From the NCBI RefSeq assembly GCF_034006445.1, contig NZ_JAVESS010000001.1, forward strand, positions 1 through 64,000: a stretch of 64,000 nucleotides of DNA. Reading direction: 5' to 3'. A program made the position numbers and the translations under genes. The stretch's first letter is position 1. Each line of letters begins with the position of its first letter. This DNA is from Desulfovibrio sp. Lineage in GTDB: Bacteria; Desulfobacterota; Desulfovibrionia; Desulfovibrionales; Desulfovibrionaceae. Shown in pieces: positions 33,903 through 43,756 of this stretch. The notes below the pieces were generated by a model that searched no databases, was not told where the DNA came from, and was given only the letters and a program-made list of their open reading frames with translations.

Positions 33903-34365
33903 GCAAGCTCCGGAGGAATCAGCGAAAACGGTTACATTATGTTTTTGATGCCTGTTTATCACAGGGTAAGCAGACAGGCATACGAAGATCAAACGCGCGT
34001 GTATGCCAGAATAATGAAGGAACGCACAGGGATATGCCGGCTGTTGCCCTTTGCCGCCGGCAATGGCTATGCTGACAGCACAGGCCGGGGTCTTGTAATG
34101 TCAGTACGATGAAGTTTCATGGTGCTGTCTTGACTTTTTGGCAACTGCTGACAAGCTGAAGATGTGATATCCATGCCATCTTGGGCTGGCGAAAGCGGGT
34201 CGTTTTTGTAGAAACAGTTACTGCGCTTTCGCGTCTTAAGAAACTGGCCAAACTGGCGATTAACTGTATATGCTGACAAAACCCAGGAACACGATGGGGA
34301 ACCGGAGCCCGGTATGCCACCTGAATGCGTCTGAAGGATAAGAACAGGCAGAGGAGGTTCTGTAC
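33903..34365. other. Intergenic region between FUSC and chemoreceptor genes
   Basis: A stretch of 463 bases with no convincing gene, hairpin or repeat. It must hold the divergent promoters; I could not identify them with confidence. Confidence 0.5.
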
Positions 34366-36456
34366 ATGACTATCAAAGTAAGAATTATCTTGGGGTTGCT
34401 GCTGACCATCGCCATCATGGCGGGCAGCACGATACCCTATGTAACCAGTAAAATGCGTGACAATGCCGAACAGGCGTATCTGGACGCCTCTGGTGAACAG
34501 CTGCAGATTATGGGCAGCTATATTGAAGGATTTCTTGGCGAAGCCGAGCGCAACCTTGCGGTTCTGTCGGCCAATGAGATGCTGATCAATGCCGAGGGGC
34601 TTTTTCCCAGTTACGTGAACAAAACGGGCGAGACCTTTTACAAGCGTTCCGAGCTTGGCCCGGAGGCCGCCAGGGCCACCCGGCCTCTGGCGCGTCTGGC
34701 CGAGGTGAACCCCGCCTATGCCGAGATTTACGTGGGATATCCTGACGGCAGTTACGGCACCTCCATGAAGGAGGGGCCAGTACCTGGCGGATTCAATTCT
34801 TCCAAGCGTCCCTGGTATGTGGGCCGTATGAACTCCAACAAGGACGTGGGCCTCGCCGACAGTTACCTGTCCATTTCCGGCGAACTGGTGCTGGCCGTAA
34901 CGCACACTATGCGTGGCACCAATGGCGAAATCAAGGGTATACTGGGAGCCGACGTTTCGCTCAAGGGTCTTTCAGACAAGTTTGGCGCGCTGAATTTCGG
35001 CAGCACCGGTTACTTCATGCTTATTGAAAATACGGGGCGCATCCTTTGCGATCCCAGAGACAAGGAGCTTACCGGCAAGATTATCGGCAAGGAGGTCAAG
35101 GATCCTGGGCTTGAACAGCTGTTCAAGGCCAAGGATGGCCTTGTGCTCACCCGCATAAAGGACGTGGCGGTTCGCGCCAACGTGCTTACCACCCGCTTTG
35201 GCTGGAAGATCGCCGTCATTCAGGATGAGAGCGAGATTTTCGCCAGCGCCAATGAGGCCATCCGTTCCGTGTCCATCATCTATGGCATCGTGACGGTCAT
35301 CATGATGGTTGTGGCCTGGGGCATCGTGCGGTCCATCAACCGTCCTCTGCGTCTGATTGTTGTGGAGGCGGACAAGATTGCCCAGGGCGACCTTAATGTG
35401 CGCCTTGAACCGCGCGATTTTTACGGCGAACTGGCCGAATTGCGGCATTCTTTGCTGAATATGGTCAGCAACTTGCAAAACATGATTGCAACCGCGCAGC
35501 AAAAGAGCAAGGAGGCCGAGGATCAGGCTCTGCTGGCCAAGGCCGCCACAGAACAGGCCGAAGCAGCGCGGCATCAGGCTGAGAGCGCCAGGCGCGACGG
35601 CATGCTGGCTGCCGCCAGTCAGCTGGAAGAGGTGGTGTCCATCATCTCGTCCGCCTCCAATGAGCTTTCGGCCCGCATAGATCAGTCAAGCCACATATCG
35701 ACGGAATCCGCCAGTCGCCTTGGCGAGGCCGCCACGGCCATGAACCAGATGAACGCCACCGTGCGCGAAGTGGCGAGCAACGCTTCTTCCGCATCGGCCA
35801 TGTCCAACGAAACGCGGGGCAATGCCGAAAACGGCGCGCAGATTGTGCTTCAGGCCCTGAAGAGCATTGATCAGGTTCACAGCGTCTCAATGGAACTCAA
35901 GGACGACATGGCGCAACTGAATGAGCATGCCCAGGCCATCAACCGCATCATGGGCGTCATTTCAGATATCGCGGATCAGACCAACCTGCTGGCGCTCAAT
36001 GCCGCCATTGAGGCCGCGCGCGCCGGTGACGCCGGGCGGGGATTTGCCGTGGTTGCCGATGAGGTGCGCAAGCTGGCTGAAAAGACCATGGCGTCCACCC
36101 AGGATGTGGGCAATGCCATCAAGGCGATTCAGGAGAGTACAACCAAGAGTGTCGGCGGCATGGACAAGGCGCTTGTGGAAGTGGAAACCGCCACCGGTTT
36201 TGCCCGCCAGTCTGGCGAAGCCCTGCGCCAGATTGTGCAGAATGTGGAGACCACGGCGGATCAGGTGCGGGCCATCGCCACGGCCAGTGAAGAGCAGTCT
36301 GCCGCCAGTGAGGAGATCAACGAGTCCATCGTGCATGTCAACGACATGTCGGGTCAGACCGCCCAGGCTATGGGTGAGGCTGCTCATGCGGTGAACGATC
36401 TTGCGCAGCAGGCGCGCCGCCTGAGCGAACTTATCGAGAATATGAAAAAAGCCTGA
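34366..36456 (+). CDS. Methyl-accepting chemotaxis protein with periplasmic dCache domain
   Basis: 696 residues. First membrane segment at 7-27, a periplasmic domain of about 270 residues with the dCache pattern ([13 protein letters not shown] [23 protein letters not shown]), second membrane segment near 305-325 ([18 protein letters not shown]), HAMP ([18 protein letters not shown]), and the cytoplasmic signalling tip [20 protein letters not shown] followed by [22 protein letters not shown] precedes the ATG. It senses a periplasmic ligand, perhaps an amino or organic acid, and signals through CheA/CheW. It is followed by a hairpin shared with the convergent betaine-binding protein gene. Confidence 0.96.
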   Translation: MTIKVRIILGLLLTIAIMAGSTIPYVTSKMRDNAEQAYLDASGEQLQIMGSYIEGFLGEAERNLAVLSANEMLINAEGLFPSYVNKTGETFYKRSELGPEAARATRPLARLAEVNPAYAEIYVGYPDGSYGTSMKEGPVPGGFNSSKRPWYVGRMNSNKDVGLADSYLSISGELVLAVTHTMRGTNGEIKGILGADVSLKGLSDKFGALNFGSTGYFMLIENTGRILCDPRDKELTGKIIGKEVKDPGLEQLFKAKDGLVLTRIKDVAVRANVLTTRFGWKIAVIQDESEIFASANEAIRSVSIIYGIVTVIMMVVAWGIVRSINRPLRLIVVEADKIAQGDLNVRLEPRDFYGELAELRHSLLNMVSNLQNMIATAQQKSKEAEDQALLAKAATEQAEAARHQAESARRDGMLAAASQLEEVVSIISSASNELSARIDQSSHISTESASRLGEAATAMNQMNATVREVASNASSASAMSNETRGNAENGAQIVLQALKSIDQVHSVSMELKDDMAQLNEHAQAINRIMGVISDIADQTNLLALNAAIEAARAGDAGRGFAVVADEVRKLAEKTMASTQDVGNAIKAIQESTTKSVGGMDKALVEVETATGFARQSGEALRQIVQNVETTADQVRAIATASEEQSAASEEINESIVHVNDMSGQTAQAMGEAAHAVNDLAQQARRLSELIENMKKA

Positions 36457-36474
36457 TGGCGCTCACATAACCCA

Positions 36475-36505
36475 GGGCGGGTAGCCGTTGAACGGCTACC
36501 CGCCC
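36475..36505. terminator. 15-bp perfect inverted repeat between convergent genes
   Basis: GGGCGGGTAGCCGTT and its exact complement with a single intervening base. It lies between the ends of the chemoreceptor gene and the binding-protein gene and probably serves as a terminator for both, though it has no T run. Confidence 0.7.
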
Positions 36506-36520
36506 TTGTGCGTGGCGAGC

Positions 36521-37384
36521 CTATTTTTGCAGCCACGCTTCGACCTGTTCAGGGTGGTCTTTTATGAACTGGCGGGCGTTTTTCAGCGGGTCCGCGCCTT
36601 TTTCCTGGTTCTTGGCCATAAGCTGCTGCAACTGATCCGCCCCGGTATAGGAGAACCTGGACAGGAAGGCATGCGCGTCAGGGTGATCCTTTTTCAAACC
36701 CTTGCGGGCCACGCTGTAAATGGCTTCTTCAGTGCCGAGGATGGCCTTGGGGTCGTCCAGATAGTGCAGGTTCCAGCGGCCAAACATCCAGTGGGGCGAC
36801 CAGCCTGTGACAACAATCCACTGCTTTTTGCGGATGGCCTCCGCCAGGCTGGAGGTCATGATGGCGTCGCTTCCGTCAATCAACTCCATATTGTCTATGC
36901 CGTAGTCTTTCAGGAGCTTTTCGGTCAGGCCCATATATACCGCGCCTGCGTCTATGCCTATTATCCGGTTCTGGAATTTATCCGCGTTGGCTTTCAGTTC
37001 CTCGACAGATTTCAGCGGCACATAGTCGGGTACCACAAGCCCCAGCCGTGCGCCGCCGGTAATCTTGCCGAGGATTTCCAGCTTGTCCTTGTATTTTTTT
37101 ACCATATCCTTGTGAGTATTGGGCAGCCATGCGGTGACCGTGGCGTCGGAGTCGCCCGTGGCCATGCTGGTCCAGAGTATGGGAACCGTGACGGGCAGCA
37201 GCTCAACCTTGTAGCCCAGTCTGTCTTCAAGCACCGCTTTGGCCAGATTGCTCGAGACTGTGGCGCAGTCCCATTCCACGTAGACGATCTTGAGGGTTTT
37301 GTCCTTTCTGGTGTCTTTGGCTGTGGCGCAGACGGCCAGCAGCATGACGGCGGCCAGGGCAATGCCCAGTATGCGAAGTTTCAT
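36521..37384 (-). CDS. Glycine betaine/proline-type ABC transporter substrate-binding protein (OpuAC family)
   Basis: 287 residues. Signal peptide (MKLRILGIALAAVMLLAVCA), then the OpuAC domain with KIVYVEWDCATVSSNLAK, DATVTAWLPNTHKDM, GIDAGAVYMGLTEK and TGWSPHWMFGRWNLHYLDD; the tryptophans form the quaternary-amine binding box in this family. The ATG at 37384 is preceded by AGGAGT. It heads a set with the permease and ATPase genes on the same strand, although it lies downstream of them. Osmoprotectant import is the family role. Confidence 0.93.
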   Translation of the reverse strand: MKLRILGIALAAVMLLAVCATAKDTRKDKTLKIVYVEWDCATVSSNLAKAVLEDRLGYKVELLPVTVPILWTSMATGDSDATVTAWLPNTHKDMVKKYKDKLEILGKITGGARLGLVVPDYVPLKSVEELKANADKFQNRIIGIDAGAVYMGLTEKLLKDYGIDNMELIDGSDAIMTSSLAEAIRKKQWIVVTGWSPHWMFGRWNLHYLDDPKAILGTEEAIYSVARKGLKKDHPDAHAFLSRFSYTGADQLQQLMAKNQEKGADPLKNARQFIKDHPEQVEAWLQK

Positions 37385-37663
37385 GGGGACTCCTTCTTTT
37401 AAAAGGGTGCTTGGGAACGCTTCGACTTTGCGAACGTCCATTCTCAACGTGCTGCACGCGCCCGCTGCGGCGTGTGTAGCACGTTGAATCGCGTTTGCGC
37501 CTTCAGAGCTGTTAGCCTTTTTCAAAGCACGATGCCCTGACTGTCTGGAGGAGGCGTAGGGGACAGTGTCCGCCGCTGCGCCTGCAGATAACCCTTGCAG
37601 GGACGCAAGGGCGCGGGAACTGCACCCCTTTGCGACGTAACATCCTCAAAGGGTTGCAATGCG

Positions 37664-38506
37664 TTAATGGGTTTTCCCGGAGCTCTTTTGCGCCAGGGCG
37701 CGGAACATGCGGTCAAGGGTGATGGCCACAATGACGATGCCGATACCCGCCTCGAAGCCCATGCCGATATTGAGCCGCTGAATGGCCTTCCACACCTCGC
37801 CGCCAAGACCGCGTGCGCCGATCATGGCCGCAATGACGGCCATGGACAGGGCCAGCATGATGGTCTGGTTTACGCCAGCCACAATGGTGGGCATGGCCAG
37901 CGGCAGTTCAAGTTTGTAGAGGCGCTGCATGCGCGTGGCCCCAAAAGCTTCGGCGCACTCAACCAGATCCTGGGGGACCTGCTGAATACCCAGGCAGGTC
38001 AGGCGGATTGCCGGAGGCACGGAAAAAATAACCGTGGCCACCACAGCGCTGACCTTGCCAATGCCAAAGAAGGGGATGGCGGGGATAAGATAGACAAAGG
38101 CGGGCATGGTCTGCATGACGTCCAGCACCGGCATGACGATTTTGCGCGCCGTGGGGCACATGGCCGCCAGAATGCCGCAGGGCACGCCAATGAGAACGGA
38201 AAGCAGCGTGGCCGCGAGCACGAGTGCAAGGGTGCTGATGGTTGGCGTCCACAAGCCCATATTCCACAAGAGAAAAAACCCCAGAACCACAAATACGGGC
38301 AGGCCAGGACGGCGCGTCACACGCCAGGCCAGAGCGGTCAGCAGCAGGATAAAAAGCCACGGCGGGGGCAGAAGAAGCGCCTCTTCAAAGCGATCCAGCA
38401 GGCTGAGCATGATGTCCGAACCGGCGCGGGTAACGCCGGAAAAATGCTCGACCAGAACATCTATGGCGCTGTCAACGTAGCTGGCCAAGGGCAGTCTAGG
38501 CAGCAT
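37664..38506 (-). CDS. Glycine betaine-type ABC transporter permease (ProW/OpuAB family)
   Basis: 280 residues, about six membrane segments, and the inner-membrane component EAA-like loop ECAEAFGATRMQRLYKLELP. Motifs GVNQTIMLALSMAVIAAMIG and GARGLGGEVW are typical of ProW. The ATG at 38506 overlaps the 3' end of the ATPase gene by 11 bases, so translation is coupled. It works with the ATPase upstream and the binding protein downstream. Confidence 0.94.
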   Translation of the reverse strand: MLPRLPLASYVDSAIDVLVEHFSGVTRAGSDIMLSLLDRFEEALLLPPPWLFILLLTALAWRVTRRPGLPVFVVLGFFLLWNMGLWTPTISTLALVLAATLLSVLIGVPCGILAAMCPTARKIVMPVLDVMQTMPAFVYLIPAIPFFGIGKVSAVVATVIFSVPPAIRLTCLGIQQVPQDLVECAEAFGATRMQRLYKLELPLAMPTIVAGVNQTIMLALSMAVIAAMIGARGLGGEVWKAIQRLNIGMGFEAGIGIVIVAITLDRMFRALAQKSSGKTH

Positions 38507-39701
38507 GGGCGCCTCCCCGGTTGTGTTCCACCAGAGCGCCCAGCAGCAGCCCGCGCACAATGACGCCCTGCAAGCGCTGGCGCTCGTCCACCACGGCCAG
38601 GGGGTAGGGCAGGTCTGCCATGAGGGGCACAATTTCGGTCACGGGGGTGTCGGGTCTGACGGTGGTGATGTCCGAACTGGTTATCTCCTTCAGGTCAGAA
38701 CGCCCCTCGCTGACCATGCGCTCCGCGTCGGCGGCGTTGATAATGCCCACAAAGTGGCGGTGTCTGTCCAGGACGAAAAGCGAAGCTATGGAGTGTACGC
38801 GCATCTTGCGCAGGGCGGCGCGCGGGCCGTCCAGCCCCAGCACGGCGGCGTCTTCGGAACGCTTCATGACGCTGGCCGCCGTGAGCACCTGCGAGGCGTC
38901 TGCCGAAGCGACAAACCGGGCCACATGCTCGTTGGCCGGGGCATGCAGGATTTCTTCCGGAGTGCCGGTCTGTACTATGGAGCCGTCCTGCAGCAGGACA
39001 ATGCTGTCGCCGAGCTTGAAGGCTTCGTTAAGATCATGCGTGATGAAGACGATGGTTTTGTGTATGTCTTCCTGAAGCGCCAGCAGTTCGTCCTGCATTT
39101 CCTGCCGTATAAGGGGGTCAAGCGCGCTGAAGGCTTCATCCATGAGCAGAACCTGCGGTTCCAGTGCAAGAGCCCTGGCCAGACCCACTCGCTGCTTCAT
39201 GCCGCCGGAGAGCTGGCCAGGATGGGCATTTTGCCATTGGGCCAGACCCACGCGCTCCAGCACTTCTTTGCTTTTTTTCAGACGGGTGGCTTCTGGGACG
39301 CCCATGACTTCAAGGCCGAAGGCGGTGTTTTGCAGCACTGTTCTGTGGGGGAAAAGCGCGAAGTTCTGAAATACCATGCCAAAGCAGCGCTGACGCACGT
39401 GGCGCAGGTTTTTGCTGCTCATGCTGGTGATGTCTTCGCCGTCCACAAGAATGCGCCCGGTGGTGGGCATGATAAGGCCGTTGAGGCAACGCAGCAGCGT
39501 GGATTTTCCGCTGCCGGAAAGCCCCATAATAACCAGTAACTGGCTGTCTGTGATGTCGATGGATATGTCGAACAGGGCAACAGTGGTGCGGGTCTGGCGC
39601 AGGATGTCAGCGCGCGAAACGCCTTTGGCCGCCAGCCGTAAAGCCTGCTTCGGGTGTGGCCCAAAGACTTTTGAAACATTCTGGATAGAGATTTTTGCCA
39701 T
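38496..39701 (-). CDS. Glycine betaine-type ABC transporter ATP-binding protein (ProV/OpuAA family)
   Basis: 401 residues. Walker A MGLSGSGKSTLLR, signature LSGGMKQRVGLARAL, Walker B VLLMDEAFSALDPL, and two C-terminal CBS domains (VHSIASLFVLDRHRHFVGII; TPVTEIVPLMADLPYPLAVV), which sense ionic strength in OpuA-type transporters. GGAGG precedes ATG 39701. An N-terminal segment with AAKGVSRADILRQTRTTVAL is typical for ProV. Confidence 0.95.
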   Translation of the reverse strand: MAKISIQNVSKVFGPHPKQALRLAAKGVSRADILRQTRTTVALFDISIDITDSQLLVIMGLSGSGKSTLLRCLNGLIMPTTGRILVDGEDITSMSSKNLRHVRQRCFGMVFQNFALFPHRTVLQNTAFGLEVMGVPEATRLKKSKEVLERVGLAQWQNAHPGQLSGGMKQRVGLARALALEPQVLLMDEAFSALDPLIRQEMQDELLALQEDIHKTIVFITHDLNEAFKLGDSIVLLQDGSIVQTGTPEEILHAPANEHVARFVASADASQVLTAASVMKRSEDAAVLGLDGPRAALRKMRVHSIASLFVLDRHRHFVGIINAADAERMVSEGRSDLKEITSSDITTVRPDTPVTEIVPLMADLPYPLAVVDERQRLQGVIVRGLLLGALVEHNRGGAHAA

Positions 39702-40361
39702 ATACCCTCCTTCTGCCGTGGCGCGATATGCCACGGGTGTAGCCCGTAACCGGGCGAGTATATGGAAGGACGATCAGGTTGTGACCGTCAAAACGAACGT
39801 GCTGGAGTCATCAGCGTTGAGGGCACCAGCAGATGAACGCCTCCTCGGTATGTACCGAACTTCCATAAAGTGTGTGAATAAGTGCTGTTGAAACAACAAT
39901 GCCGTCATACGAAGTTTGCTTGGCGTTTTTATTCCTCCATGTGGGGCAGGGGCAGGCCAGGGTCGGGTGAAATGCCTTCCCGGCCGGAATTACAGGGTAT
40001 GTGTGGAAAGGACAGGCATAGTGCAGTGCAAACTGTCAGGAAAAACAGTGTGTGTTTCGAAATACAGTTTGTGGTAAAAATATGTTCTGTCGACAGTATT
40101 TTTTATGATCCACGCATATTAAACCAGTATGAAAAAAAATTAACAGAAGAATACCTGTCCGAAATATTGTTATTATCATTGGATAAGAAAAATACTGCTA
40201 TTTCGCATAAAATTTTTGTGACAATAAAGTAAAAAACCATGCAAATCAAGCTCGGCTTTTGTTTTGCTGTTTTGTTTGCCCGTTCGGTAAAGATTTCAGG
40301 GGATGGGGGCGTGGCGCGCGGCCCACGGCGTAAATCCTGGTAAAGCCCCGCTGTGTTCGGG
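39702..40361. other. Intergenic region with an AT-rich island
   Basis: From about 40040 to 40260 the sequence is much more AT-rich than its surroundings. A 116-codon open frame spans 39882-40232, but it has no ribosome site and no family likeness. No gene is called. It holds the promoter of the ProV gene on the minus strand side. Confidence 0.5.
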
Positions 40362-41627
40362 CTATGCCAGAATGACGTCCACTTCCATGCCGCGCCGCAG
40401 TGGCGGGCACCCTGCGGGAATGTCCACAAAGCAGTTGTAGTCGTCACGCAGGGCTGGCTGGCCTATGCCCCCATTTTCAGGGCGCATGAAGACCTCGAAG
40501 CCTTCAATCCTCGCCATCATGAGGCGGCGCGCATCCTTGCGGCAGGAGCCGAAGTCATTGCGCATGACGCCGCGCAGGCGCTTCAGGCCGTAGTGCGCGC
40601 GTCCGGACATTTTGCGTATGAGGGGCCCCGCCAGCAGGCCAAAGGCCGCAGCGGCGGCCACGGGATTGCCGGAAAGGCCGAGAAGTACGCTGTCGCCTAT
40701 GACCGCGCCCAGGGTCATGGCTCCGGGCTTCATGTGCAGGCCGCGAAACAGCAGGCGGCCGCCGTGACGGGTTGCCAGGTCTTCCGCCAGGCGCGAAATC
40801 AGGTCGCGTGGGCCAAAGGATACGCCGCCTGTGGTGATAATCAGGCGGCTTTGCCCAAGCATGCCCTCCACATGCTGCCGCAGCCTGTCATAGCTGTCGG
40901 CGCAGGTTTCCATGCGCAGGACGCGTGCCCCAAGATTTTGCAGGCGTATGCCCAGCAGCGTGCCGCTGATGTTGTATATGCCGCCTTCAGAAAGCGGACG
41001 GCCTGGCGGGCACAGTTCGTCGCCGCTGGCGAGCATGCTTGCCGTGGGTTTGTCAAAGACGTGCGCATGAATGTGGCCTTGCCCGGCCAGCAGGCCCAGT
41101 GTGCCGCTGTGCAGCACGTCCCCGCGCCGCGCCAGGGGCTGGCCCACAGCCACGTCATATCCACAGGGGCGGCAATTGCGGCCCGGCGTCAGGCTGTGGC
41201 GCACAGTGACGCGGTTTTCATCAGCAGTGGTTTCTTCCTGCCACATGACGCAGTCCGCCCCCGGCGGCATCATGGCTCCTGTGGTTATGCGCGCGGCCTG
41301 TCCGGGCGGCAGGGGTGCGCCCGGCCCACCGCCAGCATACAGATACTGGCTCACAGGCAGGGTGACGGGACAATCCGGACGCGCCTGGGCGATGTCGGCG
41401 CTGTGCAGGGCGTAGCCGTCCACCTGGGCGCGATCAAAAGGCGGCTGCGACAGGCTGGCGAAGATGTCGGCGGCGCATACCCGCCCGTCGGCCTCAAGCA
41501 GGGGCAGGCGAAGGGTCTGCTCCGTGGGGCGGGCACAGGCCAGCAGGGCCGCCAGAGCTTTCTCCAGCGGCAGGATGATCTGCTGCCCAGGAATGTGCAG
41601 GCAGGCGTGAGAAGGACAAAAAGACAT
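40362..41627 (-). CDS. moeA: Molybdopterin molybdenumtransferase
   Basis: 421 residues. PPFDRAQVDGYAL, RITTGAMMPPGADCVM, the GDEL-type loop ASGDELCPPG, IITTGGVSFGPRDL and LLGLSGNPVAAAAAF are the MoeA motifs. It inserts molybdenum (or tungsten) into adenylylated molybdopterin. The ATG follows the fdhD stop by one base, so both genes are one operon serving formate dehydrogenase or other molybdoenzymes. Confidence 0.95.
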   Translation of the reverse strand: MSFCPSHACLHIPGQQIILPLEKALAALLACARPTEQTLRLPLLEADGRVCAADIFASLSQPPFDRAQVDGYALHSADIAQARPDCPVTLPVSQYLYAGGGPGAPLPPGQAARITTGAMMPPGADCVMWQEETTADENRVTVRHSLTPGRNCRPCGYDVAVGQPLARRGDVLHSGTLGLLAGQGHIHAHVFDKPTASMLASGDELCPPGRPLSEGGIYNISGTLLGIRLQNLGARVLRMETCADSYDRLRQHVEGMLGQSRLIITTGGVSFGPRDLISRLAEDLATRHGGRLLFRGLHMKPGAMTLGAVIGDSVLLGLSGNPVAAAAAFGLLAGPLIRKMSGRAHYGLKRLRGVMRNDFGSCRKDARRLMMARIEGFEVFMRPENGGIGQPALRDDYNCFVDIPAGCPPLRRGMEVDVILA

Positions 41628-41628
41628 G

Positions 41629-42657
41629 TCAGACTACTCTGTGCGGGCAGGTATAGATGTTGATATTGTCTTTGCGCACGAAGCCGAGAAGGCTTATGCG
41701 CATGGCTTGGGCCAGTTCCACCGAGGCCAGCGAAGGCGCGCCCGGAGCCATAAGCAGACACACGCCGCTGACCGCGGCCTTTTCGAGCATGTCCACCGCC
41801 AGACGCCCGCTGAAGATCATGAGCTTGCCCTGAGGGGACACGCCTTGAAGCTGCATGGCCCCTATGAGCTTGTCCAGAGCGTTGTGCCGGGCTATGTCTT
41901 CATAAAACAGCAAAATGCCCTCAGGGGTCGCCAGGGCGCAGCTGTGAGCGGCCCCAGTTTGCCGAAACAGTGCGCAGCGTTCTTCAAAGGCCGCCTGAAG
42001 ACTATGTACCTGGGCGGCGTCAAGCCGCAGGTCTGCCTGTTTTGCCGCAGCCTCCGGGGCAGGCGGCGGGGCAAGGCTGACGAGGATGCTCCCGGCGGCG
42101 CGAAGCTTGGGGGAAGGCAGGGGCGTGGCGCGCTGGCCTTCAGGCGTGAACAGTGGTTCGGCCACTGACGCCACTGACGCCGTTGACGCCATTGACGCCA
42201 CAGATGCCATTGACGCCACTGACGCCACTGACGCCGTTGACGCCACAGATGCCGTTGACGCCACAGATGCCGTTGACGCCACAGATGCCGTTGACGCCAC
42301 AGATGCCGTGAACGCCGTGGAGGCGCAAGCCAGTGAATCCGGCCCATGGGCGCTTTCGGCCGCAAGGCGCGGACTCGGGGGCGGCGCGTGGTCGGCGTTC
42401 TGCCCCGCAGGATGCCGGATAGTCAGGGATGCAATCTGGCGCGCATCACGCAGCAATCCCAGGGTAAAAAGCCTCCCCACGGCCAGTTCTTCAAGGTCTG
42501 TGGGCATGCAGTGCATGCGGGCCACGGTCTTGCCGTCACAGATGAGGTCATAGGCTTCTTCACGCAGGAGCACGTCCTCCACCTCATGCCTGCCCGTATG
42601 GTTGATACGGGTAATGACGCGCAAAACACAGGCTGGTGACGGCGGGAAAACGGGCAT
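41629..42657 (-). CDS. fdhD: FdhD-family formate dehydrogenase accessory protein with a repeat insertion and no CxxC
   Basis: 342 residues; the family usually has about 260-280. N-terminal part (EEAYDLICDGKTVARMHCMP, DLEELAVGRLFTLGLL) and C-terminal part (TGAAHSCALATPEGILLFYED, RHNALDKLIGAM, FSGRLAVDMLEKAA) match FdhD, the sulfurtransferase that delivers sulfur from IscS to formate dehydrogenase. Between them, where the CxxC loop is expected, lies a low-complexity tract of about 50 residues (ASVAST, ASVASM repeats). Only one cysteine (LACAS) is near it. The tract is encoded by 9-bp tandem repeats. It is translationally adjacent to moeA. Confidence 0.9.
   Translation of the reverse strand: MPVFPPSPACVLRVITRINHTGRHEVEDVLLREEAYDLICDGKTVARMHCMPTDLEELAVGRLFTLGLLRDARQIASLTIRHPAGQNADHAPPPSPRLAAESAHGPDSLACASTAFTASVASTASVASTASVASTASVASTASVASVASMASVASMASTASVASVAEPLFTPEGQRATPLPSPKLRAAGSILVSLAPPPAPEAAAKQADLRLDAAQVHSLQAAFEERCALFRQTGAAHSCALATPEGILLFYEDIARHNALDKLIGAMQLQGVSPQGKLMIFSGRLAVDMLEKAAVSGVCLLMAPGAPSLASVELAQAMRISLLGFVRKDNINIYTCPHRVV
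42163..42317. repeat. 9-bp tandem repeat inside fdhD
   Basis: Plus-strand units GACGCCACT, GACGCCGTT and GATGCC with GACGCCACA alternate for about 17 copies in frame. They encode the Ala-Ser-Val/Thr/Met tract of FdhD. Confidence 0.92.
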
Positions 42658-42988
42658 GGCGGCTGTGGTCTCCGGTAAAGATTGCAGGACGGCAAGGGGT
42701 GCATTTGCAGGAAAAAGGGTCTGGCCAAATTTTATCAGCGCCGTGCTGCGGGTTCATAAGCTTCAGCCAAAATGCTTTGAAAAACAAGCCCAATGGGCCA
42801 GTTTTCACCAGTTGCGCGGTTTGCGTATTTTTTGTGCAGGTGCCAAAATACCTGTCATAAATTGTCGGGAATGAAGATACAGTGAAAAAGGAAGCTTTTC
42901 ATTACCCGTTTGCTCACATATACATAAATGAGTGGCACACAGATATACGTATGCCCACCATGAAATGTTTGAAAAAGGAGACATTATC
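42658..42988. other. Intergenic region upstream of the secreted protein gene
   Basis: 331 bases without a gene. The part from 42870 to 42970 is AT-rich and likely holds the promoter of the gene at 42989. Confidence 0.5.
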
Positions 42989-43450
42989 ATGAAAAAATTG
43001 TTGCTCTGCCTTTTTCTTTTGCTTCTGGCTGCCCCGGTTGGCGCGGATGGCGGCGATCTGGTCTGGAAAGAGTTTGAAGCCAAATGGATGAAAGCATTCA
43101 CTCCTGGTTCCGTCACTGTACAGGATCAGGGGCAGATAAAAATATGCACGTTGGAAGAAGGGGTTACAGCCACGTTTTTTTTGAACACGGACGATATGGT
43201 CGAACGTGCCGTTGTGGCCAATACGGCTGCGTCCTCTGCCCGTTATTTTGAGGGCATAGCGCAGACCATCAAGGTTCTTGCCGAGCAGTCCCCCCAGGCA
43301 GAGGCTGTGAGTGCGGCCTTTGCCACGGTGCAGCCTGCCACCCTCTGGCGTGCGGTGGGAAAATTCTGTTTTGAACGCACACAGGATTCGGATGCGGGCT
43401 GGTTTTTTTACGCCAGCCGTAGTGAACAATGCCCCACAGAGGTCAGGTAA
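42989..43450 (+). CDS. Small secreted protein of unknown function
   Basis: 153 residues. A clear signal peptide (MKKLLLCLFLLLLAAPVGA) precedes a mature domain of about 134 residues with two cysteines (ICTLEEG near residue 51; KFCFERT near 128) and one near the C terminus (EQCPTEV). I do not recognise a family. AAAAAGGAGA before the ATG gives good initiation. It is followed by a hairpin region and then an acyltransferase gene on the same strand. Periplasmic location is inferred. Confidence 0.75.
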   Translation: MKKLLLCLFLLLLAAPVGADGGDLVWKEFEAKWMKAFTPGSVTVQDQGQIKICTLEEGVTATFFLNTDDMVERAVVANTAASSARYFEGIAQTIKVLAEQSPQAEAVSAAFATVQPATLWRAVGKFCFERTQDSDAGWFFYASRSEQCPTEVR

Positions 43451-43756
43451 GGTTCAGGCGCTGCCTCTAAATAGTTCTTTTGTCCAATTGGCTGCGTCAA
43501 AAGGCCATTTTTTATTTCAGCCATGTACCGTAAGAGGACATTTCTTTCGTAAAAAAGCCTTTTTCCTTGCCCTTGGCACAAAATCCTTTATTTAGAAACA
43601 GCACCTGGAGCAGGTTGCGAATGAAATGTGGTAACTGCTCTGCAAGGATTTTCAGAAAAATCCTTGCCACGAAATGCGCGTAGGCAGGCTTTTGCCTGCC
43701 GTATACGGGCTTTTCAAGTGTTAAACGCTCTAACGTCATGATGGCAGTTGCGGGAT
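43451..43756 (+). other. Intergenic region with two strong hairpins
   Basis: GCAAGGATTTT...AAAAATCCTTGC at 43642-43667 and GGCAGGCTTTTGCCTGCC at 43683-43700. The layout, with flanking AGCAGGTT and AACGCTCT, recalls the family B hairpin arrays, but the stems differ. No gene seen. Confidence 0.55.

Noticed and set aside
39882..40232. 116-codon open frame in an AT-rich gap
   Set aside because: It crosses a sharp change of base composition, has no ribosome site and no recognisable domain.
40353..41663. 436-codon open frame on the plus strand
   Set aside because: Antisense to moeA.
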